From: a virus
Length of the DNA stretch: 64,000 bases
Direction: 5' to 3' (one strand)
IMG/VR virus record: IMGVR_UViG_3300042349_000541
Coordinates: 1-64,000 of that record
The first letter of the stretch is position 1, and every line of letters begins with the position of its first letter. This document shows, piece by piece, positions 19,801-29,000 of this stretch. Below the pieces are notes generated by a model. That model ran no database searches. It saw only the letters and a program-made list of their open reading frames with translations, and had not been told where the DNA came from. The position numbers and the translations under genes are program-made.

Positions 19801-22800
19801 ATCAGTTATTTGGTCATCAGAATATGCACTGACATACTGTAGCTCCGGGCTTCTTCTAAAAATAGAATAGCTTGATGGGTCTTTGATCATAACTCTATCA
19901 TCTAACACTGCAAAAGATCTAGTTAAGTCATAATCCCAAGTTTTAGAAGCAAACTGGCTGTTTTCGTAGTTGTAATTACCTAAGTCCCGTAGATATTCAT
20001 TATTGCAATTAATAGAATTGTAGCTATATTTACTATTTGCCGAATTGAAAGATGCTGACAATTTTGATATGTAGGTCCATTCGTTTTTTACATTATCGTA
20101 CAGATGTAAATAATCAGACATTAACCTCGGGTCATTTTCAAATGTTTCGTAATCACTATGATTTATGTTTAGTTCGTTTTTCCAATCTAGAGAGTTTGCA
20201 CATAAGATTTTATCATTAAGTTCAAAACAGTCGCCAAACCTATCGGACGGAAAAACTATACATTCAAGATCTACTGTGTTAGTAGATTCTACGGCGGAAC
20301 CATTAATGTATGTATATTTATACAAACGCTTATTTGGTGTTAAATTCGTTCCCGATAAAATACATTCTTTTACATTAGGGTGCTCATAGTTTTTAATGTT
20401 TTCGGGCCTACCGATATTGAAATCGTAAAATCTCGCATCATTATTCTGATTTACTATTTCCTTTTGTAAAGAAAACGAATTGCCCGAAATACTATAAATA
20501 AATATCTTTGACTTGTCGTTATATGAAGATGGGTAAAAATAAGAAGATCCTACAGGTTGTCCTCTAAGTCTTTGGCTTCTTTTATCATAAAACTCAGAAG
20601 AACGAGAAGACCCAAAATAAAGTTTATTGCCGTTGAATTTAATATTTTTCGCATATCTTTCGCATTTGTCTATAATTGTGTCAATTCCGCCGCTAATACT
20701 ATTTTGCGAAACATGACTTATTTTTCCTAACTTGTTTAATGTGCCGGATTCTAAAGTATATAAATGAACATAACCGCAGTCTAGATTTGAATATGTAGAA
20801 TCACTAATCGATGTTGATAAATCCGGTCGTTTTCTGTTGTCAGATCCGCCTACATTATATACTGGCTCCAAGAGGGTTTTTGTCCTTGATGAAGTAGCTA
20901 TGTATATTTTTTGTCCTTCTATACTGATCGCAACGGACTTCCCGAAGCTATCGGAGTAGGGGTAAAACTGATTCGGAAATCCAAGAACTTTAATGTCTGA
21001 CCAAGGATTTTCAGGATCATTTTCAAATTTGAATATAGGAATTCCGAAGTTTGAAAAATATGTAGAAGCGAATGGTCTTCCGCCGTTAGCATCTTTGTCA
21101 TATATAAACGCCCCCAGAGATAGATCGTCGAAAGATAATTTATGTTCGTAATTTTTTAAGCTGTAAAGTAATGATCCGTACCAATAATTGTTGTATAAAA
21201 AAGAATCAGAGTTAGTATTCTTGAACGCAGAAAACTGACTGTAATTAATTATATTGTTATTAGTTTCATAAAAACTTTGATATATTACATTACCCAGCTT
21301 GCTAATAGGCTCGGGTTTAGATATAGACGTATCGCTATCGAACGAGTTAATAGTTCTAACGTATGTATCCGATATGGTATTACTAACTATGTCAAGTTTT
21401 AATATATGTACTTTACCGTAAGGCCCGTGATGCGGATATAAAAACGGCGAGTATTTAGGTTTTAATCCGAAAGTTATTAATTCTGTGGTATTTTGGGGAG
21501 CATCAGAACCACGCTCACCCACAGCTAAATAGTAAGACCCGTCAGAAGCCATTTTAAGGTCGATATCACTACCAAAGCGGCATCCTTTTACGAAGGTTGA
21601 CTCAGATGCCCAAAGAGTGTCTAGGGATGATATATAAGGGCTTCTTGTAAAAACAAAGCTACTGCCCGCAGGATTAGTGTTAGATAGCACACTTCTAAAA
21701 TTATCAGGAATGTCTTCATTAAGATTTATACCATAAATATCATATAGAAGTAAAAAATAGTAATCATTAATTATGCCCGTAGGTATTTTTTTAATCGGTA
21801 CTTGGGTTTTCTGCTTATTTTGATCAGCTACAAAATACACAGTTCCTTCGTCAAGACTAAATCTAGGATCGAGATATCCGTTTCGACCAGTAGGAGAAGT
21901 AAGTGTTTTTACATACTGCCATCCATCGGGCAGAGTTTCGTTATAAACATTACCAACAGCAATCCAATCTGCGTCGGGATTATTGCCGTTTACGGTAAAA
22001 GTTTTCCTAGTCATTTCGGAGTCGTCATAAAGATCCAGTGTATTATCATCTACAATTTGGACATACTTGACACCGTTTAAATCCAAGTTTTTGCCGTTAG
22101 CGTTTCGGGCACCATTAATTCTTATAATGTTTCCGTCTTTAAGTCCATGAAGATTAGATGTCACGCGACCGTTACTGCTTACCGATGTAATTCTTCCGGA
22201 TAATTTTTTGTATAAATCAATTCGCCCACATTCTACTACGGGTGTATATTTAACAAATGTTGCAAATTTACATCCCAAAAAAGAATATTTTATCGCTGAC
22301 GGAGCATGGCCATATTGATTTGATATTTGCGTAGTTATCGCCGGAAGCTTCCTGATTTCTTCGGCTGTGTCGGGCTTTATAAGTCTTAAATCCGTGTTGG
22401 AATTTCCTATGCTTGTATTTACTGTTTCTCCGTATGCGGAATATCTACTGTATAAAACGGGATAATCAATACCGTCCAAAAATGCATAACTACCTTTAAT
22501 TCCAGAAACAGAGGAATCGTATTCAAATATCTCTACTTCGCCATCTAAACTAGGCTCATAAGAAGTTAAGCCCGTCGAGGGATTAGTTATGTACCCATCA
22601 TATTGAATTATTATAAAAAGTGATTTTAAGTTTACTGACTCATGATTTAAAATTTCGCCGTTTGATCCCGAGTCAACGAAAATATCACAATTTTTTTTAT
22701 TCAATCTGGGCAATATAAACGGAGTTATACGTTTTGCTCCATATGAGTCGTAAGAAGAAAAAGACGAATCCAGTGCAGAGTACAAGCCCGATGACTGATT

Positions 22801-23076
22801 TTGTATAACAAATTTATTCATATCAGTATATTCGGGATATGCAACTACTGCTATATCTTTAGATACTAATATTTTTTTAGCACTCCACTCATGCGATAAA
22901 ACTTTATTACCAAAGTCAGATTCAAATCTTTCGGTATTTGAACATTGCATCGAATTGGAGGTATAATCCCAATCTGATACAGTTTTTATGCCTTCGGCGA
23001 TAGATTTTAAATATAACGGCAGGTTTCTTTCGTTCCTGCCATTTTGCATGAATAGTCCTACAGATTCTTTTTTCAT
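16816..23076 (-). CDS. Giant tail fibre/adhesin-like protein (2086 aa)
   Basis: The N-terminal two thirds show several FG-GAP-like blades: 'FGKSVAISIEGQKIYIATSS', 'FGDCFELNDKILCANS' and, near the C-terminus, 'FGHKIEITGSDQMFISAP'. These follow the F-G-x(7-9)-G/D-x(3-4)-I-x-[AS] pattern of integrin-type beta-propellers. Residues about 1440-1670 contain at least ten short 'xLFIxG' type repeats. The C-terminal 100 residues end in a strand-rich cap. It is directly downstream of the tape measure (2-base gap). Receptor binding or a tail-tip scaffold is likely. Confidence 0.65.
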   Translation of the reverse strand: MKKESVGLFMQNGRNERNLPLYLKSIAEGIKTVSDWDYTSNSMQCSNTERFESDFGNKVLSHEWSAKKILVSKDIAVVAYPEYTDMNKFVIQNQSSGLYSALDSSFSSYDSYGAKRITPFILPRLNKKNCDIFVDSGSNGEILNHESVNLKSLFIIIQYDGYITNPSTGLTSYEPSLDGEVEIFEYDSSVSGIKGSYAFLDGIDYPVLYSRYSAYGETVNTSIGNSNTDLRLIKPDTAEEIRKLPAITTQISNQYGHAPSAIKYSFLGCKFATFVKYTPVVECGRIDLYKKLSGRITSVSSNGRVTSNLHGLKDGNIIRINGARNANGKNLDLNGVKYVQIVDDNTLDLYDDSEMTRKTFTVNGNNPDADWIAVGNVYNETLPDGWQYVKTLTSPTGRNGYLDPRFSLDEGTVYFVADQNKQKTQVPIKKIPTGIINDYYFLLLYDIYGINLNEDIPDNFRSVLSNTNPAGSSFVFTRSPYISSLDTLWASESTFVKGCRFGSDIDLKMASDGSYYLAVGERGSDAPQNTTELITFGLKPKYSPFLYPHHGPYGKVHILKLDIVSNTISDTYVRTINSFDSDTSISKPEPISKLGNVIYQSFYETNNNIINYSQFSAFKNTNSDSFLYNNYWYGSLLYSLKNYEHKLSFDDLSLGAFIYDKDANGGRPFASTYFSNFGIPIFKFENDPENPWSDIKVLGFPNQFYPYSDSFGKSVAISIEGQKIYIATSSRTKTLLEPVYNVGGSDNRKRPDLSTSISDSTYSNLDCGYVHLYTLESGTLNKLGKISHVSQNSISGGIDTIIDKCERYAKNIKFNGNKLYFGSSRSSEFYDKRSQRLRGQPVGSSYFYPSSYNDKSKIFIYSISGNSFSLQKEIVNQNNDARFYDFNIGRPENIKNYEHPNVKECILSGTNLTPNKRLYKYTYINGSAVESTNTVDLECIVFPSDRFGDCFELNDKILCANSLDWKNELNINHSDYETFENDPRLMSDYLHLYDNVKNEWTYISKLSASFNSANSKYSYNSINCNNEYLRDLGNYNYENSQFASKTWDYDLTRSFAVLDDRVMIKDPSSYSIFRRSPELQYVSAYSDDQITDCQPYFKFDEIFYANYNRGLLNESCNFYHTKYGSLYKYNESSTIATAYGSDGGEVQFTTPVFFLSIPKNSGNTVNTKAVITLTIESSSFSFPKDIGLKFYKKDPRLNVNAEYVNKFTYNCSQTSADLLLSDTDPSGETIFTAGALSKNPDKVFYTKNYITLGNLTTYTFEVPASIIQEYTLNGSQLQSTTLLSNGQSLILSDNTKATYNPSVQINNTMIFGIVIEDKNYSVPASGVDIFYSLRSMDFKLHSANLSNSGFDSRSYYCAYDKLLSYHLNISDEYCSGERMMKSVLAAGSSDSVATNCNNLGDISNSINILSVDNIYGDSFSYSPKLSGGHFTSVKSFDVNQLKYLSLHIASNFKQTDAANLFTLGSYGVYGDFTLQSKGCISVDGNTSLFLGPSVYKNNATLFIKAPNVVLEDPSGVRNNNISLYALGSRKIGEFIDSQSNIFLKTVEDQATTTLFIMGPILNSGAVNLVFPGSHTFVTSSNCDSPKLFLFGSYKQDSNITLELSGNKPEAISLNISGPSSVLAAANLHIASNIQQLYDNSTLVCFQKPAQNLNLFIDSPEALSQNTTLFIGYNPKPINSIDNALSSFCNLTKNTQAFDLSFPREELIIGTNSLVDKVYSENTKDFGLKSKTIELDKISSDYEFYRYGRNQSLTHWNESNLVAGAIENNLPKFYIYSLSNKKVSLQKAIIPYLPASGIIINDSYIQDIKIASWGDIAISYYIEIADAFGNITGGMFEIAIFDINGDIKRRITRTFLGFNEDLFLSNCMGLSLLFHQNKLFFTKESGSDTILVSCQKDFYDPIDTQSFMKDFLSADRAIIENNITKGYVPFNRSAFGHKIEITGSDQMFISAPLFNRFWLSSEDFTPNAVNWGNISWLISSGYGTITSKQITGIEEPITLRVTEAVTAPDATLWYRVTNTEITGNQTTIPSSPWQQISESGTTFSVANNQWVSFCCYGTSKTAASIISVTNLSDSGKTLDSFGMEVTN

Positions 23077-23078
23077 TT

Positions 23079-26000
23079 CTATGCTGTCCTAAAACTTGAG
23101 TTACGTTTGCTAAATTCTTCCGTAACTATTTGTCCGATGTATTCCCCGAGCGAATCTCTTAGCTGTGTAGCTATGCTATCAGTATTTACACCAGCGATAT
23201 TGATTTGCCCATCTATGTTTAAAGTATGAGTCATTGTCATATTAGAGAAGGAATCGGATATTTTTTGTAATGTATCTGTGAAACTTCTCATGCTAGTTAT
23301 GACAGGTTCAAACGATGGTGCGGCCTGTGCCACCGCATTACCCGGAACTGCCACTGCGTTTTGAGGCTGAAATATTGGAACAGCGTTAGGTGCCATAACC
23401 GGGGCGTTAGGAACTGCCTGAGGCTGTTGTTGTCCGCCAGCAGCCGGATTCACAAAACCTTGCTTAATAACGTTAACCATTTCTAAGTAGGACTTCGTGA
23501 CTTCTCTTTGGGCATCTATTAATGCCTGTTGAGCAATTAATTCTTGTTTATTTATATCGGCAAGTTCTTGCTTGAGTTTCTTTTCAGCAGCAACATCTTT
23601 ACCTTCTACAATATCTATAGCGGCCTGAGCTTGTTTATCGCCTATCAAACCCATAGCCTGTTGTTGCTTGATGGCATCAACTTGAATTTTTCTGAACATT
23701 TGACCGACAGCACCTTCCGGATTTGCTTCGGCTAATTGTTTCATAAAATCTGACACTTGCCCCTTAAGATCGTCAGGCAGGACGTTAAAATTGCCAGTAC
23801 GCATAACTTGTTGTAGGCCAGCAGCTTGTTCTGCCATAGCAAATTTTTGCTCGGTAGTTCCAAATGCAAAAGACTCCACTCTGTTTTTAACAAGTTCTTT
23901 TTGTACCTGAATTCTAGATATTTGCTCCATTTTGTCAGAAGCTCTATCGCTCTGATCGGTCAAACGGCCCAGAACAGTAGTTAATGCATTTGCTTGTGAT
24001 TCAAGACCTTGATTTGCGAGATTTAAATTTGCTCTCTTTTTAACATCAAGATTTGGGTCAGATAGTTGTTGTTTATTTGCCTGTATTTGAGCATTAATTC
24101 CAGTTAGGCTTTGCCCTAATTGGCCAGCACTTCCGCTTCTGAGACCGACATCGCCAAGCATTTGAGCATCTTTTGCCTGTCTAAATGCTTCTCTATTAGC
24201 TTCAAGCTGAGCTTTTTGTGAAGGCATTAATGTGCTAACAGAAGCCATTCGTTCCATTCCGCGAGAACGTATGTCTATAGATCCAGATCTTAACTGAATT
24301 AGCTTATTTTGTTCTTCTATAAGGGCTGCATTAACACCCCTGAGTTGTTCTACGAAATTATTTGCATTTTCGCCCGCAGCAATTAATACATCAGCAAATT
24401 TCTGTCCGGAATCAGAAATAACCTTACCGATATCGGCAATTTGACTTAATTCTAGATTGCCTTCGGATAGATTTTCGTATAACTTATTTATTACTTGGTC
24501 TTGTATGACTGTATCAAGAGAAGAAAACTCAGGTATATTTTTAGATATCTCGTTGGAAATATCCGTTCTAGTCTTAGATGCATCCACTCCGGGCTTAATA
24601 ACTTTTCGTAATTCATTTAAGCCTGTGAATAAACCACTTGTAGTTGTTAGATTTTTAAATTGGTCTGATGCAGATCCGGCAGTTGTAGCCTTTTGAGCTA
24701 ATGCAGCACCGCCCGGAACAAGTGACGCTAGAGAGTTAGCGGTATTTTTAAATGCACCGATATCGCCTACTTGAGATATGTCTCTTAGTCTGTCAGTATT
24801 AAATCCACCTCCCGACTCTCCACGCAGTACAGACACTTTAGACTGGGCATCTTGCATACTAAGTGTTTGCGATGTAACGGACTTCATCGCATTATTAAAT
24901 TGTTGCATTAATGTAATTTCAGCAGTACGAACTGCTATAGCAGTTTCTATTTTATCTATTTCAAACTGTCTTGCATCTACACTTCTTTGTGCAGCAGCTT
25001 GTCTAGCGGCCCTATCTTCGGATGCTGCTATTTGAGCTTTAGCACGATCAGGTTCATCAGAAGCGGCTGCTGTTGCAACCTCAAGTGCGTCAAGCATATT
25101 TATAAATGTTCTGTCTTGACCTTCGCCGCTTATTGACTTTATTAAATTATCAATTTCCGAACTTGTAGATGCCTTGCTTAATCTTTCGGCAAGGTTGGCA
25201 TTAAATTGATCTGCCTGTGTAGATCTTGCTTGTTTTGCAACTTCTCTACTTTGAGCTAAAGCCTCTTCCGATTTTGATACCCTTTCTCTAAAAGCATCAA
25301 TGTCTTTAGTGCTAGTCCATAACCAGCCAGCAAAAGTAGATGTTTGATCTTCGGCATCCTTTAGGGCCACGCTTGCAGTCATAGCCGCTGCTCTAGTTTG
25401 GTCTAATGACTTCGCGGCATCTATGGCTCCCTGAGAAGCTAATTTATTAGCATCTTCGGTCTTAAGAGTTCCACTTCTTAATTTGTCTATAGTTTTACCG
25501 AAATTATAAGAAGATTTTGCAGCAACATATTGAGCCTTAACGCTTGCGTCGATAGATTTCTCATCAAGTGTTGGTTGTTTATACATATAATCCGATGCAG
25601 CAGACCCTACGCCTGCACCGACAGCACCACCTAGAATTGCACCCGCAGCACCACCGATGGCACCACCAACAGCAGTGCCTAACACCGGAACAACAGATCC
25701 TAGTGCAGCACCGGCAGTAGCACCGGCATAAGCACCGCCAATACCAGTCGGCAGACCAGAAAAGAAGCCCATAGATCTTCCTCTATTGGCTTTATCTTGA
25801 AGTCCGTAAGCTTCTCTTGATCTTTTTTGTAATTCTTCAAGGCTTATATTTCCCCCTACAGAAACTTTTTCTAAATCTTTAGATATAAGCCCCTGCTTCT
25901 TTTGTGCTTCTTGAGTTTTTTGACTTGCTAAAAAATTACTTGTACCGGCAGCAGCAGCCCCTGCTAATGCTAAATTGCCAAAAGTTAACCCCTTACTTGC

Positions 26001-29000
26001 TGCAAATCTTGCGCCGCGAGCAATCTTGCCTTTTATTCCTTTAGATTGAACTTTTGTTGCTTTTCCGTCAGGGCCTTCAATTTCTACAGCCTTACCATCG
26101 TCTCCAAGTATATTACCTTGGGCATCTATTTTTGGTACGGACGACTTCATTATAGAGTTAAGCTGTTGGAAGGTAAAATAAAACGCAGTCATAGCAGCTA
26201 TAGAATCTTGTATGGATTTTACTTGCTGATCACTTGCTCCCGTGATTGATTTTAAGGCTCCTGTGAATAGCTCGCTATTCGTTACTAGCATACCTATAAC
26301 TAAAGGTAGCGGCCCCATAGCACTACCAAATCCAGAAGCTTTATCAGCAGCTTCATCTAAGCCGTTAGCTAAGTTTTTAGCTGAATTATTTGGATCGTTA
26401 GGCCCGCCAGAAGCTCCGCTTACTCCACCACCAGCACCATTACCACTGCCGCCCCTACCAAAACCGAGTCCGGTGTATTTTAAATATTTTGTAGCAGGAA
26501 ACTTAGACGCGACTTTGCCAAAAAAACTTTTATTTTTATATTCTATTTCGGCTTGAGCTTTTTCTTTCATAGCTGCTGCTTGTTTAGGATCTATACTAGA
26601 TTGAGCGTAAGATCCGGAGTCTCTTACATTTCCAGCCTCAAATTTTGCAGATCTTCTTAACGCTCTTACATCTTCTTTTATTGTTTTTTTACCTTCTTCG
26701 CTTGCAAACCATTTGCTTACATCTTCCTGAGACTTTCCTGACGCAAATAATTCTTTAGCTTTTGCATCTCTAGCAACTTTTCTAAGATCGGTTTTCGGAG
26801 TTTTATCTTTATCAATATTTCCTTCGCCTTCCATCCATGAAGGATCAAAGTTTTGCTGAGGTTTTACGCCGTACTGGTTTAAAAGATCAGAAATAATTTT
26901 TCCCGAAGCTTGTCTATTTTCAGATTCTGTTTTTGATTTTTGAAGCTCTTTAAGCATCTGCGGAGAGGTAACACTTACCGCCTGAGCGGTAGCTTTAGAC
27001 ATTGGCTGAACTTTTCCGGCTGTAGGAACTCTAGTCTCAGTTGGCATAGGAGTAGCAACACCGTTAGCCACTAATAAATCCATTAATGTATTATTTATTT
27101 TTGGACTTTTTGGAAGATTTCTTGTAGCCATTAAATCTTGAAAAGTCTCAGGAGAAACCATGCCTTGAACTGCTTGAGTTTTTGGTTTAAGTTTGGGTTG
27201 CGTCTTGCCCATACTTGCTGTTTCTGCTTCTATAACGTTTAGTAAATCACTTGAAATGTTCTTTCCGGAAGATTTTAATTTATTTGGATCTACAGTTGGA
27301 ATAGTAGTTCTTGGTTTCAAGTTTTTATCAAGCTCGGAAGTTTCTTGTAATGCTTTTAAACTTTCTATAGATAAAACGCTTGACGCTTGAGATGTTGCCT
27401 TATTAAGTTTTTGGCGACTCTTCTTGAGACCTACAGGAGAAATCATTGGAACATTGCCCTGAGAAGCATCTAAAGCCTCTGTATAACTAGCCATTTCTGA
27501 TGTAATTACATTGGATGGCTGAATAACTTTTTGAACACCATCAGCCGGAAGTCTTTTTTTCTTACCGTCATCTTCCGGAGGCATTGTTGCGGTAACTGTC
27601 GGAACGGGAGGAACGGGAGGAATGCCACCAGTTCCGCTTGTATCCGGAGAAGAAGCACCCGCAGTCTTTTTACGTCCGCCGGTTTTCTTTTTTGACGAAG
27701 AAGTTGCACCAGCAGATGCAGTTTCTGTTTTTGCGGACGCTCTAGTGTCGGGAACTTCTACGGTACTAGCAGCTTCTTCTCTAGCTTTTGCTTCTGCTTG
27801 AGCTTTTGCTTCTTGTTCTCTTCTGGCTAAAACATTATTTTTAGCCCTATCCATTACATTTTCAAAACGAGGATCTTTACTGCTAGTCGCACCCTCAGTA
27901 AGTTTAACAGCCTCTGCCATAATTTCTTTCCTAAGTTTTTCTTCTTCGGGAGGATATGGTTTTTTGTTAGACTTCTCAGGAGATATTTGTCCGGCAGCTT
28001 CTTGTTCAGCTTTATATCTTTCTACTTCTTTTTTATCTAAATCGTTTATAGCTTGAGTCTCTTTAGCAAGTAAGCCACTATCTTTCAGATTTATTTTTCT
28101 CATTGGGGCTTGACTGGCCGCACCATCTTGAAGCTCTGGCGTATTTTGAATAGCTTTAGCTATTTCTTCTTCAGAAAAACCAGCCTCTTTTGCTTGTCTA
28201 GTTATAACATTTTTTGCAATAACTTTATTTGTTTCTGGCGTTATTTTTTTAGAAGAAATAATATCTTGCAGCCCTTTAGGTATTCCGGAAAATACTTGAG
28301 TCTCTTTAGATGCTTTAGCGTTGGCAGGAGCAGTTTTTGCTGTTTCAGCAGTATTTTTAGCTACCTCATTTATTGCTTCAACTGTTGCCTTTCCGTTATC
28401 TATTACCGCCTGAGTTGTTTGAGTTGATGCAGTAGTTTGAGCTACATCTCCTACATTAATGCCTGCCAATTTTTTGTCTGCTTCACTTATACTTTTTCTA
28501 TCTGTTATTGCAGCGAGAACAGCATTGCTAAATCCTTGCTCCGCTTCTATTTTAGGATCTATAAAACTTTTGACACCACCGCTCATTAATGGGTTTTCAA
28601 ACTGTTTTGCAGAAGATGCTTGTCCAAATTGCGATAAAGCCTTGGCACTAGGCATTTTACCGACCGCTTCTTTAAATAAAAGCCCTACCTTTGTCCAGTC
28701 ACCTACAGCATCTGCTATTTTTAATAATAATTCTTTTTCTGCTTTTATTACTTCGGAATTTCCTCCGCCACCCTGAATTGTTCCTACAAATTCTGAGACT
28801 GGTTTAGGATTTCGTTTTCTCCAAAATTCGTTTTTATATTGCGTCCCATCTGCCAACATAGAGATAGAGCCTCTATTCATAGCATTAAATACGTCATATC
28901 CAACATTTTGAGCAGCCCGTTTATTAACAACAACTTCTCCCGGTTCAAGTAATGCGGGTATCTTATCTCCGCTACCGCTTCCGGGAACTATACCTCCGGT

